The notes below the pieces were generated by a model. It made no database searches, had not been told where the DNA came from, and was given only the letters and a program-made list of their open reading frames with translations. The translations under genes were made by a program, and so were the position numbers. A stretch of 64,000 nt of DNA from positions 62,001 through 126,000 of the forward strand of contig NZ_PNXY01000010.1 in assembly GCF_002879865.1 (NCBI RefSeq). The letters run 5' to 3'. Shown here in pieces: positions 55,993 to 64,000 of this stretch. Numbering within the stretch: position 1 is the first letter of the stretch; each line of letters begins with the position of its first letter. Source of the stretch: Paraburkholderia rhynchosiae (GTDB lineage Bacteria > Pseudomonadota > Gammaproteobacteria > Burkholderiales > Burkholderiaceae).

Positions 55993-56081
55993 CACTCGCG
56001 ACCCTTCGCAAGATGCCGCGTGCGCAATGCCGCCACGGACGGCGGCACGCATAGCCTCGCTGCGGACTGTGTAACGGACAT
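55992..56081 (-). CDS. 29-codon upstream ORF coupled to dadA (possible leader peptide)
   Basis: Reads MSVTQSAARLCVPPSVAALR and ends TRHLAKGRE, TGA overlapping the dadA ATG as TGATG. A good SD (CCAGGAGAGG) lies 6 nt before its ATG at 56081, while dadA itself has none as good. So ribosomes may load here and re-initiate on dadA. No family. Confidence 0.45.
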   Translation of the reverse strand: MSVTQSAARLCVPPSVAALRTRHLAKGRE

Positions 56082-56177
56082 CGAAAGCCTCTCCTGGTGA
56101 CGCGCAATTGACGGGTGCAAACGGCTGGATGCAGGCGGAGAATCGAACGCTCCGCATCCCGGCCATAACACCAGAAT

Positions 56178-56198
56178 CACACAATATTTTTTTGTGTG
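56178..56198. promoter_or_regulatory. Inverted repeat in the MocR/dadA gap (possible operator)
   Basis: CACACAA-N7-TTGTGTG, a perfect 7-7-7 inverted repeat with an AT-rich centre, in the divergent intergenic region about 97 nt upstream of the dadA leader ORF. Confidence 0.5.
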
Positions 56199-56213
56199 CA
56201 ATTAAAACTCTTA

Positions 56214-56381
56214 TTGTATGGCCCTAGCATTTTCCCTGGATGTCCCGGCAGGCGCACGGTTCCCGCACGCCGCACGCGATGAGCCGGCCGCCAAAACGCA
56301 TCAATCAGCGCTCGCGGTCGCCATCTCTGGTATAGAATCGCCAAAACCCCGCACAATCGCGGACAAAGTAGTTTTGTATGG
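56214..56381. repeat. Two TTGTATGG direct repeats flanking the MocR promoter region
   Basis: TTGTATGG occurs at 56214-56221 and again at 56374-56381, the second spanning the MocR start. MocR proteins often bind direct repeats, so these may be half-sites (inference). Confidence 0.35.
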
Positions 56382-57799
56382 AGATGTCTGCTCTTATGGC
56401 TTCAGGCAAAGGCGCAACGCGTGGCGCCAACGGGTGGTCTGCGCAAGTGAAGCGCTCCACGTACATCGAGGTATCCAGTTCGATCGAGAGCGAGATTCGC
56501 AGCGGCGTCTATCCGCCGGGAAGCCGCCTGCCACCGCAACGGCAACTGGCGACCGAGTTGGGCATCAACGTGTCCACGGTGTCGCGCGCCTACAAGGAAT
56601 TGCAGTTGCGCGGCCTTGTGATCGGCAGCAAGCGGCGCGGTTCGCTCGTAACGGGCGGCGCGATGCCGAGCGTCGAGCCCACGCAGGCCGCGAGCAACAC
56701 TGCTATCGACCTGACCGTCAATCGCCCCGCCACCGGTGAATTTCTGCACTGCCTCGCGCGCACGCTGGCGGAATTGCCGCGCGATCCGCGCTATGCGCAA
56801 CTACAGGAATATCAGCCGCCGCAAGGGCCCTCCTGGGCGCGCGCGGCCGGCGCGCAGTGGATGGCCGCGCCTGGCTTCACGCCGCAAGCCGAGAATGTGG
56901 TCGTGACGAGCGGCGCGCAGCATGGCCTGTACGCGGTGTTGAACAGCCTGATCGGTACGGACGGCGTGATCCTCGCCGATCAGCTCACCTATTACGGGCT
57001 GAAAGCGCTCGCGCCGGTGTTTCAGTTTGAGATCGTCGGCATTGCGAGCGACCGCGACGGGCTGCTCACCGACGAAGTGGAACGCGTGTGCAAGCGCATG
57101 CCGGTGAAGGCGATTTTCACCGTGCCGAATCTTCAGAATCCGACCGTGACGACGATGAGTCTCGAACGCCGCATGGCGCTCGTGGATATTGCGCGGCGGC
57201 ATGACGTGGCCATCATCGAAGACGATGTGTATGGGCCGCTCGTGTCACAGCGTCTGCCGACCATCGCGAGTCTTTGTCCGGAGCGGACCTTTCATCTGGC
57301 GGCGACCTCGAAGATTCTGGCCCCCGGTTTGCGCCTCGGTTATCTGCTGAGTCCGCCCGATAGCGCCGCGCTGTGTGCGGAGGCCGTGCGCACCACGGCA
57401 TGGATGCCCGCGCCGATGTCGATGCTGATTGCTTCCATCTGGATTGAAGACGGCACCGCGAGTCACATCATGGACGCGCAACTCGCCGAGATTCGCGCGC
57501 GCCACGACCTCGCGCGAGAACTGCTGCCGCAGGAGTTGTTGCAGACCGATCCCGCCTGCATGTTCGTATGGTTGAAATTGCCGCCGCCGTGGCGCGCCGA
57601 CGATTTCGCCGCGAATGCGAAGGCGCGCGGCGTGGTGGTTATGCCGTCGTCGGCGTTTGCCGTGGACAGGTCTGAGATCGAGCACGGCGTGCGCATCAAC
57701 CTCGCATGCGCGACGAGCCGCGATCAGCTCGTCAGCGCATTGCGGCTCCTGGCGGGCACGTTGAAGGATCGTCCGCGAGCGCTGTTCGGCACGATCTGA
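56378..57799 (+). CDS. MocR-type GntR regulator with aminotransferase domain
   Basis: 473 residues. N-terminal winged helix (EIRSGVYPPGSRLPPQRQLA, INVSTVSRAYKELQ) fused to a fold-type I PLP aminotransferase domain with TSGAQHGLYAVLNSL, the Asp in VAIIEDDVYGPL, PLP-lysine in LAATSKILAPGLRLGYL and R for substrate in GVRINLACA. It probably senses an amino acid or PLP adduct. It is divergent from the DadA-like gene. Starts at 56378, 56384 or 56396 are all possible; SD choice is unclear. Confidence 0.92.
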   Translation: MEMSALMASGKGATRGANGWSAQVKRSTYIEVSSSIESEIRSGVYPPGSRLPPQRQLATELGINVSTVSRAYKELQLRGLVIGSKRRGSLVTGGAMPSVEPTQAASNTAIDLTVNRPATGEFLHCLARTLAELPRDPRYAQLQEYQPPQGPSWARAAGAQWMAAPGFTPQAENVVVTSGAQHGLYAVLNSLIGTDGVILADQLTYYGLKALAPVFQFEIVGIASDRDGLLTDEVERVCKRMPVKAIFTVPNLQNPTVTTMSLERRMALVDIARRHDVAIIEDDVYGPLVSQRLPTIASLCPERTFHLAATSKILAPGLRLGYLLSPPDSAALCAEAVRTTAWMPAPMSMLIASIWIEDGTASHIMDAQLAEIRARHDLARELLPQELLQTDPACMFVWLKLPPPWRADDFAANAKARGVVVMPSSAFAVDRSEIEHGVRINLACATSRDQLVSALRLLAGTLKDRPRALFGTI

Positions 57800-57803
57800 C
57801 GTG

Positions 57804-58958
57804 CTATCGCCGCAGCGGTTTGAAGAACTTGCGGATCTCGGCGGCAAGCAAATCGGGCTTCTCCATTGCCGCGAAATGTCCGCCGCCCGGCATGTCCGTC
57901 CATTGCACGACGTTGAAGGTCCTTTCGAGCCAACTGCGCGGCGGACGATTGATCTCTTTCGGAAAGCGAGCGAAGCCGACGGGCGGCACGACGCGTTGGC
58001 CGCACGTAAAACGCATGGGCTGTAGACGGCTTTCCCAATACATCTGCATCGCCGGACCGATGCTTTGCGTGTACCAATAGAGGGATATGTTGGTCAGCAA
58101 CTCGTCTTTCGAAAACACGCGCTCGACGTCGCCCTGGCAATCGCTCCATGCGCGAAACTTTTCGCCGATCCATGCGGCGAGTCCGACCGGCGAATCATTC
58201 AGCGAAGCCGCCAACGTCAGCGGCTTCGTACTATGCATATGCGCGTAGCCGCCTTCGAGTGCGGCCCACTCGTTTCTCTCGCGCAGGAAGTTCTCTTCTT
58301 CCGGTGTCAATGCCTGTTGCGCCGCGCCGATGGCGGGCTCATACAAACCCGGCAGGAAGTTAAGGTGAATGCCGTCGACAACTTGCGGATGGCGCGCCGC
58401 AAGCGCGATCGAAACGCCCGCGCCCAGATCGCCGCCTTGCGCGCCAAATCGCTGATAACCGAGGCCATGCATCAGCGACGCCCATAGATCCGCGACCTGA
58501 AACGCGGACATGCCGGCTTGCGCGGGCGCCGGCGAAAACGCGAAGCCCGGCAGCGAAGGCACGATCACGTCGAATGCATCGGCGGCATCGCCCTCGAACG
58601 CGGCCGGATCGCATAGCCGGTCGAGCAGCGCTTCGAACTCGAAGAAAGACCCCGGCCAGCCGTGCGTGATGACGAGCGGATAAGGCGCAGGCCCAGAGCC
58701 GCGCCGATGCACGAAATGCACGCGCTGTCCGTGCACGTCGGCAACGAATTGCGGCTGCCGGTTCAGACGGCGCTCCGCCGCGCGCCAGTCGAAGTGTTCC
58801 GCCCAATACCCCGCAAGCTCACGCAGCCATTGCGAATCGACGCCCTGCTGCCAGGCCGGTGACGGCGTGGCCGGCGTCCAACGCGTCGCGCGAATACGTT
58901 GGCGAAGATCGTCAATGTCATGCTCAGGCACGGCGATTTGAAACGGTTCTATTTGCAT
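57804..58958 (-). CDS. Epoxide hydrolase (EHN-type alpha/beta hydrolase)
   Basis: 384 residues. An N-terminal EHN domain (FQIAVPEHDIDDLRQRIRAT) precedes the hydrolase core: oxyanion loop THGWPGSFFEFEALL, nucleophile Asp177 in GAQGGDLGAGV and C-terminal His in GGGHFAAMEKPDLLA. Opens epoxides to diols. GGGGTGA precedes the ATG. Ends 4 nt from the convergent MocR stop. The substrate is unknown. Confidence 0.92.
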   Translation of the reverse strand: MQIEPFQIAVPEHDIDDLRQRIRATRWTPATPSPAWQQGVDSQWLRELAGYWAEHFDWRAAERRLNRQPQFVADVHGQRVHFVHRRGSGPAPYPLVITHGWPGSFFEFEALLDRLCDPAAFEGDAADAFDVIVPSLPGFAFSPAPAQAGMSAFQVADLWASLMHGLGYQRFGAQGGDLGAGVSIALAARHPQVVDGIHLNFLPGLYEPAIGAAQQALTPEEENFLRERNEWAALEGGYAHMHSTKPLTLAASLNDSPVGLAAWIGEKFRAWSDCQGDVERVFSKDELLTNISLYWYTQSIGPAMQMYWESRLQPMRFTCGQRVVPPVGFARFPKEINRPPRSWLERTFNVVQWTDMPGGGHFAAMEKPDLLAAEIRKFFKPLRR

Positions 58959-59100
58959 GGCATGTCACCCCACGGCCACAACGCAATCGGTAAAAGAATT
59001 ATTTCTGGCGAGTTTCGCTGCGCTTCATTTGGCGCGGACCACGAAACTATCCGCATGGTACACAATGGCCGCATTTCCGTTTTGAGCCCTGGAGATCGTC

Positions 59101-59469
59101 ATGCTTGGAGCGCTCGCTGCTCTGCTTACTTTTCAATGCCTCGGAGAAGGCGTCTCGTACGTGTTTCATTTGCCGGTGCCGGGTCCGGTGATCGGCATGC
59201 TGTTGCTATTCGGCTTCCTGATGATGCGTCCGCAAACGGCCGATGCAATCGAGCCCACGGCGCTCGAGTTGCTGCGGCATCTCTCGCTGCTGTTTGTTCC
59301 GGCTGGCGTCGGCATCATGGTGTCGGCAAGCCGCATTCGCGGCGACGCCATTGCGGTGATCGCCTCGATTGCCGTCAGCACCACAATGGCTATCGCGGTA
59401 GCCGCGCTCGTCACGCGCGCGTTGATGCGCCGGCAGCGCCGCGGTCCCGCTGACACGGAGACCGCATAA
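59101..59469 (+). CDS. lrgA: CidA/LrgA-family holin-like protein
   Basis: 122 residues with four membrane spans: LTFQCLGEGVSYVFHLPVPG, IGMLLLFGFLMM, LSLLFVPAGVGIM, and a C-terminal span, then a basic tail. CidA/LrgA proteins alter membrane potential or export metabolites such as pyruvate. GGAG lies 6 nt before the ATG. The stop overlaps the lrgB start by one nt (TAATG). Confidence 0.9.
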   Translation: MLGALAALLTFQCLGEGVSYVFHLPVPGPVIGMLLLFGFLMMRPQTADAIEPTALELLRHLSLLFVPAGVGIMVSASRIRGDAIAVIASIAVSTTMAIAVAALVTRALMRRQRRGPADTETA

Positions 59470-60209
59470 TGACCGCGCTTCCCAAGCTCGGCGCGATCTG
59501 GGTCTACCTCGCCGCGAGTCCTCTGCTCGGTCTCACCATCACGCTAATCGCGTATCTGATCGCGCAGGCGCTGTACGCGAAGGCGCGTTTCAATCCGCTC
59601 GCCAACCCTGTGTTGATCGCTGTCGCGTTGCTCGTCGCGCTGCTCGAAATCACGGGAACGCCGTACGCAACATACTTCGAGGGCGCGCAATTCGTGCACT
59701 TTCTGCTCGGACCCGCGACGGTCGCGCTCGCGTTGCCGCTCTATCGCCAATGGCCGAAGCTGCGCCGCTCCGCGTTGCCGCTGATCGGCGGACTCGTCGC
59801 CGGTTCGTTGACAGCGATCGTGTCCGCAATTGGCGTGGCCGCACTGTTCGGCGCATCGCATCAGACACTCGCGTCGCTCGCACCCAAATCCGCGACGACA
59901 CCTATCGCGATGGCCGTCGCTTCGGCGATCGGCGGCATTCCGTCGTTGACGGCGGTGCTCGTCATCTCGACCGGCGTATTCGGCGCCGTGTTCGCGCGCG
60001 CCATTCTGAACGCGCTGAAAATTGCCGAACCCGAAGTGCGCGGCTTCGCACTCGGCGTTGCGTCGCATGGCATCGGCACTGCGCGGGCCTTCCAGGTCAG
60101 CGAGCAGATGGGCGCATTCGCCGGGCTCGGCATGGGCCTCAATGGCGTGTTCACCGCCTTCGTCGTGCCTGTGCTCATGCCGCTCGTTGTGCGCTGGCTC
60201 GGGACGTGA
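59469..60209 (+). CDS. lrgB: LrgB/CidB-family membrane protein
   Basis: 246 residues with about seven spans. It has FLLGPATVALALPLYRQWPK, KSATTPIAMAVASAIGGIPS and GVASHGIGTARAFQ, typical LrgB motifs. It works with LrgA, its coupled upstream gene, in LrgAB pyruvate or murein-hydrolase-regulating systems. No LytTR or LysR regulator lies adjacent. Confidence 0.92.
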   Translation: MTALPKLGAIWVYLAASPLLGLTITLIAYLIAQALYAKARFNPLANPVLIAVALLVALLEITGTPYATYFEGAQFVHFLLGPATVALALPLYRQWPKLRRSALPLIGGLVAGSLTAIVSAIGVAALFGASHQTLASLAPKSATTPIAMAVASAIGGIPSLTAVLVISTGVFGAVFARAILNALKIAEPEVRGFALGVASHGIGTARAFQVSEQMGAFAGLGMGLNGVFTAFVVPVLMPLVVRWLGT

Positions 60210-60241
60210 TCGCAAGCGCGGGTTCACGTTGATCATGCAGA

Positions 60242-60264
60242 AAAGCCCGCAAAATACGGGCTTT
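60242..60264. terminator. Terminator hairpin after lrgB
   Basis: AAAGCCCG and CGGGCTTT form an 8-bp stem with a 7-nt loop, 32 nt after the lrgB stop. The A/T ends supply a short U-run in either direction. Confidence 0.8.
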
Positions 60265-60265
60265 C

Positions 60266-60351
60266 CTACGCTTCTACAACGCGTAGTCGGTTTGAAGCGT
60301 GACCTGATGGTATTTCAGGCTCACGCCGTCCAGACGCGCGTCGGTGAACGT
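60266..60351 (-). pseudogene. Decayed porin C-terminal fragment
   Basis: The minus strand reads TFTDARLDGVSLKYHQVTLQ then TDYAL-stop-KR. The DYALSKR core of Burkholderiales porins is recognisable, but the Ser codon is TAG here, and only about 28 codons survive. No start or signal peptide is present upstream. The homology is from memory of porin sequences, not a search. Confidence 0.55.
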
Positions 60352-60415
60352 GTTGGCGTCTGGCTCCAAGTCGAGCCAGCGGTATGAGCGACCGTGCCTG
60401 CAGGCCACACGTTCT

Positions 60416-60442
60416 AATGGTTCGCCATACGAACCATTTTTT
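60416..60442. promoter_or_regulatory. Perfect AT-rich hairpin/inverted repeat upstream of treA
   Basis: AATGGTTCG-CCATA-CGAACCATT: 9-bp arms and a 5-nt loop, then a T-run. It may be an operator for a trehalose regulator or an intrinsic terminator that insulates treA. Confidence 0.45.
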
Positions 60443-60612
60443 CGCGTTGGCGCGGCCCGGGAAAGTGTCTGTCGATGCTCGACCCTTATTCCCCGCGCAT
60501 AGTTTGAAGCGCGTTCCGTTTTGTGCGATGCTAGCCACGCCCCAACGCAGTCACCAAAACAAGAGGGTGTGAGAGGCAGACCAATCCTGTTGTCCATTCC
60601 TCAGGAGGAGAC

Positions 60613-62298
60613 ATGATTGTGTCATCGCAAGTGCGCAGTAATCGCTGTGCCGGCAGCGCGCCCGGCATCCCATCACAGCCTTCCCGGGCCGCCACCCGTT
60701 TGAAATATCTGCATCGCGCGGCCGTTGTTTCGAGCTTCGCCTTTCTTATCGGCCTGTCATCCGTCTGTCACGCGGACACTCAGGTCGGCGGTACGCTGCC
60801 CCCCGCGCCAGACAAACTGTACGGCGAGCTCTTCGTTGCAGTGCAAACGGCGCAGATCTATCCGGACCAGAAGACCTTCGTCGATGCAACGCCGAATGCG
60901 GACCCCGCCGCCATCGTGCAGCTCTACCAGCAGCAGAAAAGCAATCCCGGTTTTTCGCTGGCGAACTTCGTCAACCAGTACTTCACGCCGCCGAGCGAGC
61001 CGGTCATCACGCCGCCCGCCAATCAGACGCTGCGTGAGCACATCAACTGGTTATGGCCCGCCCTCACCCGCACGACCACGAGCGCGCCGCCGAACAGTTC
61101 GCTGATTCCGTTGCCAAAGCCGTATGTCGTGCCCGGCGGCCGTTTCCGCGAGGGCTACTACTGGGACACCTACTTCACGATGCTGGGCTTGCAGGAAGCG
61201 GGCCGCGAAGATCTCGTCGACAACATGCTCGACAACTTCGCGTACATGATCGATACGTTCGGCCATATTCCAAACGGCAATCGCACTTACTACCTCGACC
61301 GTTCGCAGCCACCGTTCTTCTCGCACATGGTGGAACTCGCGGCAAAGGTCGAAGGACGCGGCGTCTATCAGAAGTATTTGCCGGCGCTGCGCAAGGAATA
61401 CGGTTACTGGATGCAGGGTGAAAGCTCGACGCCAGCCGGCTCGGCGACGCGCAATGTCGTGGTGATGCCCGATCGCACGGTTCTCAACCGCTATTGGGAC
61501 GAGCTCGACACGCCCCGCGACGAATCGTATCTGGAGGACATAAAGACCGCACAACAGGCCACCGGACGAAGCCCCAACGACGTCTACCGTGAACTGCGCG
61601 CGACCGCCGAAAGTGGCTGGGATTTCAGCTCGCGCTGGTTCGGCGACAACATGACTCTCGCGACGGTGCGCACCACGTCGATCGTTCCCGTCGATCTGAA
61701 CAGCCTGATGTTCCACCTCGAAATCACCATTGCGAAAGGCTGCGGCGAGACGCGCGACTTCCGCTGTGTCGGCGAATTCGCCGGACGCGCCGCGAAGCGC
61801 GCGCTCGGCATCAACCGCTACCTGTGGAACCCGAACGGCTACTACGGCGACTACGACTGGCAGCTGGCGAAACCGCGCGACAACAAGACAGCTGCGATGG
61901 TGTTCCCGTTGTTTGTCGGTGCTGCGTGGCCGGATCGCGCGAAAAAAACCGCGCAGCAGGTGCAGTCGACGTTGCTACAACCCGGCGGTCTCGTCACGAC
62001 GACCTATAACACCACGCAACAGTGGGACGCGCCGAACGGCTGGGCGCCGCTGCACTGGGTCGCAATTCAGGGCCTGAAACGCTATGGCCAGGACGCCCTC
62101 GCGCAGCAGATCGGCACGCGCTTCCTGACGGATGTGAAAGGTGTCTATGCGTCGGACAAGAAACTGGTCGAGAAATACGTGGTGGAGGGAGCGGGCACGG
62201 GCGGTGGTGGCGGCGGCGAGTATCCGCTCCAGGACGGCTTCGGCTGGACCAACGGTGTGACACTGAAACTGCTCGACCTGTATAACCCGGGCCAGTGA
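60613..62298 (+). CDS. treA: Periplasmic alpha,alpha-trehalase
   Basis: Hydrolyses trehalose to two glucoses in the periplasm. 561 residues of GH37: signal peptide with a long N-terminal region ending near [10 protein letters not shown], signature 1 [18 protein letters not shown], and signature 2 [10 protein letters not shown]. Other family motifs [15 protein letters not shown] and [12 protein letters not shown] are present. AGGAGGAGAC precedes the ATG. The tail has a Gly-rich loop ([20 protein letters not shown]) common in TreA. Monocistronic. Confidence 0.97.
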   Translation: MIVSSQVRSNRCAGSAPGIPSQPSRAATRLKYLHRAAVVSSFAFLIGLSSVCHADTQVGGTLPPAPDKLYGELFVAVQTAQIYPDQKTFVDATPNADPAAIVQLYQQQKSNPGFSLANFVNQYFTPPSEPVITPPANQTLREHINWLWPALTRTTTSAPPNSSLIPLPKPYVVPGGRFREGYYWDTYFTMLGLQEAGREDLVDNMLDNFAYMIDTFGHIPNGNRTYYLDRSQPPFFSHMVELAAKVEGRGVYQKYLPALRKEYGYWMQGESSTPAGSATRNVVVMPDRTVLNRYWDELDTPRDESYLEDIKTAQQATGRSPNDVYRELRATAESGWDFSSRWFGDNMTLATVRTTSIVPVDLNSLMFHLEITIAKGCGETRDFRCVGEFAGRAAKRALGINRYLWNPNGYYGDYDWQLAKPRDNKTAAMVFPLFVGAAWPDRAKKTAQQVQSTLLQPGGLVTTTYNTTQQWDAPNGWAPLHWVAIQGLKRYGQDALAQQIGTRFLTDVKGVYASDKKLVEKYVVEGAGTGGGGGGEYPLQDGFGWTNGVTLKLLDLYNPGQ

Positions 62299-62354
62299 AG
62301 ACGCCGGCCATTCACGGATAGACGCTCAACCCCGGAGCGGCTCGGAGGCAAGAA

Positions 62355-62378
62355 CACTGTATAAAAACACAGTATAAT
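62355..62378 (+). promoter_or_regulatory. LexA (SOS) box overlapping a -10 TATAAT, upstream of alkB
   Basis: CACTGTATAAAAACACAGTA (62355-62374) has the two SOS arms ACTGT and ACAGT at LexA spacing (CTG-N10-CAG). It runs into a perfect TATAAT (62373-62378). A LexA dimer here would cover the promoter. About 60 nt upstream of the alkB start. Confidence 0.75.
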
Positions 62379-62433
62379 ACCTTGCATGAACCAGTCATTT
62401 GCAGGCCGGGCCGTTCGCTTCCGGCATTGAACC

Positions 62434-63024
62434 ATGGCGTCCCAGCAAGGCTTGTTTGCCCCCGAGCCCGTCACTCTCTTCGACGACAAGGAGGGCGGGA
62501 TACGTTACCTGCCCGACTCGGTCCCGCTCGACCTGTCGCAACAGTGGTTCGACGAGGCGCTGCACAACATCGGCTGGAGCAGCCATCAGCGCATGATGTA
62601 CGAGCGCGAGGTGGCCGTGCCCCGCCTGATTGCCACTTTCATGCGCGAATCGGCGGATTTGCCGGCGCCGCTTGGCCAGGCATTCGAAGCGGTTCGCTCG
62701 CTCGTCGGTGCGCCGTTCAATCGCGTCGGACTCAACTTCTATCGCGACGAAAACGACAGCGTCGCGCCGCACAGCGACAAGACCGCGAAGCTGCTGCGCG
62801 GCCAGCCGATTGCGATCGTGTCGCTCGGCGCCAGCCGCCGCATGACGATCCGCCCCAAAAAAGGCCCGGGCCGCGCGGTGCATGTCGAACTCGAGCCAGG
62901 CAGCTGTCTCGTGATGAGCTACGCGTCGCAGTTCACGCACGAACACGGTATTCCAAAACTCGCGCAGAGCGTCGGGCCACGCATCAGCCTTGCGTTTCGC
63001 TGCTACAACGGCGCGCCGGGCTGA
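62434..63024 (+). CDS. alkB: AlkB-family Fe(II)/2-oxoglutarate dioxygenase
   Basis: Oxidatively removes alkyl groups from DNA or RNA bases. 196 residues. Iron ligands are His113 and Asp115 in SVAPHSDKTAKLL, and His171 in THEHGIPK; 2-oxoglutarate arginines are in GPRISLAFRCY. The layout resembles the shorter ALKBH2-like bacterial AlkB (from general family knowledge). No clear SD lies before the ATG, but a LexA box and promoter do lie upstream. Probably SOS-controlled here (inference). Confidence 0.92.
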   Translation: MASQQGLFAPEPVTLFDDKEGGIRYLPDSVPLDLSQQWFDEALHNIGWSSHQRMMYEREVAVPRLIATFMRESADLPAPLGQAFEAVRSLVGAPFNRVGLNFYRDENDSVAPHSDKTAKLLRGQPIAIVSLGASRRMTIRPKKGPGRAVHVELEPGSCLVMSYASQFTHEHGIPKLAQSVGPRISLAFRCYNGAPG

Positions 63025-63130
63025 GCGCGCCGCCCCGCTGCAGACCATGAGACGGCACGAGATTGCCCGCGTTGCGGGATCGAGAAGACCGCGCCGGGCT
63101 CCGCTTGCGTCAGCCGTCGAGAAATAAATA

Positions 63131-63403
63131 CTAGGGGCCCGTCTTGTCGAAGTCGCGCGTTTCGAGTTCCACCGACTGCCCGCCGTTCTTTTCGAGCACC
63201 CGCTTGGTGGCATTTTCGATCTGTGCGCGATTGGCCTCGAACGTGCCCACGAGGTCGTGAGCCGACGACCCGCCATTGCCGAAATGGTCGTTCAGCGCGT
63301 CGAGCGATACGCTACACCAGACGTCTTTTCCATCGACATTAGCTTCGAAGGCGACGCGCGCCGCCGCCACCACTTCACGGCGTCCGGTGAATTCGATCCT
63401 CAT
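63131..63403 (-). CDS. DUF1488-family protein
   Basis: 90 residues. The pattern RVAFEANVDGKDVWCSVSLD, EALNDHF-like DALNDHFG, and RAQIENATKRVLEK matches DUF1488, a small family of unknown function in proteobacteria. The ATG is at 63403 with TGGAGG-type bases nearby. It converges with alkB. Confidence 0.85.
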   Translation of the reverse strand: MRIEFTGRREVVAAARVAFEANVDGKDVWCSVSLDALNDHFGNGGSSAHDLVGTFEANRAQIENATKRVLEKNGGQSVELETRDFDKTGP

Positions 63404-63612
63404 AATGACCCTCCATGTGTCGAAAGAACTTCGTAACCCGCAATCGCTGTGCCATGCGCCGAGCGCTCAAGGCACGCTCGCGTGCGGAGATTCAGCGCAA
63501 GGTGCATACTCGGGGTCGGCCGCCCTCCAACGGCCGTGCTCATGCGTCGCGGCGCGCAGGTTAGGCGCCACGCGGCCGGACGCAACCACTATTCTGATAC
63601 CAACTTCGTTCC

Positions 63613-64000
63613 ATGTCCCGCAATCCGCAATCGTCGCGTGCATTAGTCATTGCTGCCGTGATGGCTTCCATGGCAATGGTCGCCATCGAGGCCACCATTG
63701 TTTCCACCGCCATGCCGCAGATCGTCGCGCAACTCGGCGATCTGCATCTGTATAGCTGGGTCTTCTCGTCGTTCCTGCTCACGCAAACGGCGATGACCGT
63801 GGTCTTCGGCAAACTGGCCGATCTTTACGGCCGCAAGCCGATCATGCTGGCCGGCATCGCGATCTTTCTGATCGGCTCGGTGCTGGCGGGTTTTGCATGG
63901 TCGATGCCGGCCATGATCGCATTCCGGCTGATTCAAGGCATCGGCGCGGGCGCGATCCAGCCCGTCACGCTCACCATTGTCGCGGACCTCTACCCTGCGC
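63613..64000 (+). CDS. MFS drug-efflux transporter, N-terminal part (cut by window edge)
   Basis: About 129 residues visible, beginning MSRNPQSSRALVIAAVMASM. TM1 (MAMVAIEATIVSTAMPQIVA), motif A GKLADLYGRKPIML, and motif C-like segments are typical of the 14-TM EmrB/QacA group. The gene continues beyond 64000, so the type cannot be finished. No SD of strength precedes the ATG. Confidence 0.9.
   Translation, partial: MSRNPQSSRALVIAAVMASMAMVAIEATIVSTAMPQIVAQLGDLHLYSWVFSSFLLTQTAMTVVFGKLADLYGRKPIMLAGIAIFLIGSVLAGFAWSMPAMIAFRLIQGIGAGAIQPVTLTIVADLYPA

Larger units (their letters stand above)
60210..60612. other. Intergenic region between lrgB and treA
   Basis: 403 nt that holds the lrgAB terminator (60242-60264), a decayed porin fragment (60266-60351), and an AT-stem hairpin (60416-60442); each is listed separately. 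ORFs on the minus strand that span it show no domain beyond the porin remnant. Confidence 0.8.

Overview
This window is GC-rich chromosomal DNA with a strong third-position bias. The porin type, gene complement and Shine-Dalgarno (SD) usage look like the Burkholderiaceae, most likely Paraburkholderia or Burkholderia (inference from protein content; no search was run). It is a normal, densely coded stretch. I found no rRNA, tRNA, insertion sequence, prophage or CRISPR array. A phosphoketolase is cut by the left edge and an MFS drug transporter by the right edge.

Layout. 0-8 kb is mostly sugar metabolism: phosphoketolase (xfp), an ankyrin protein, 6-phosphogluconate dehydrogenase with a HAD phosphatase, a sugar-efflux-type MFS protein, a thioredoxin, YjbQ and a class I aldolase. 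8-15 kb holds a hybrid sensor kinase divergent from a Rieske/FAD oxidoreductase, a small acidic protein and a large AI-2E-type permease. 15-23 kb has GlgX, a PRC-barrel protein, a paoABC-like molybdenum aldehyde dehydrogenase operon, an SDR and a stand-alone response regulator. 23.7-27.5 kb carries an ATP-dependent DNA ligase with its exonuclease, then a YihY/BrkB protein. 27.7-34 kb has an RsbQ-like hydrolase, a PAS hybrid kinase and ZapE in one tight run, facing transketolase across a shared terminator. 34.3-36.6 kb is a cupin followed by a cluster of very small proteins with good SDs.

36.7-44 kb has a porin, a CobS/CobT-like AAA+/VWA pair, MarC, and a DUF3311/sodium:solute symporter pair. 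44-50.3 kb has a diguanylate cyclase overlapping a membrane-anchored protein, a cupredoxin with a Tat-type metallophosphoesterase, and an M1 aminopeptidase lipoprotein. 51-53.4 kb has an ArsR-SRPBCC-GST operon and a YkgJ protein. 53.5-58 kb holds an amino-acid module: periplasmic binding protein, DadA-like dehydrogenase and divergent MocR regulator. 58-64 kb has an epoxide hydrolase, LrgAB, a decayed porin fragment, periplasmic trehalase, an AlkB dioxygenase behind a good LexA box, DUF1488 and the start of an MFS pump.

Functional themes. Phosphoketolase, Gnd, transketolase, class I aldolase, GlgX and TreA form a pentose-phosphate, glycogen and trehalose repertoire. Several loci are stress or repair related (ligase/exonuclease, AlkB, small hydrophilic proteins, PRC barrel). 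The most interesting items are: the LexA box overlapping the -10 element in front of alkB; the RsbQ-like hydrolase next to a PAS hybrid kinase instead of a PP2C phosphatase; a 29-codon upstream ORF coupled to dadA with possible operators in the MocR/dadA gap; an AI-2E permease carrying a soluble B12-binding-like tail; the orphan CobS/CobT-like pair; and a porin relic ended by a nonsense codon.
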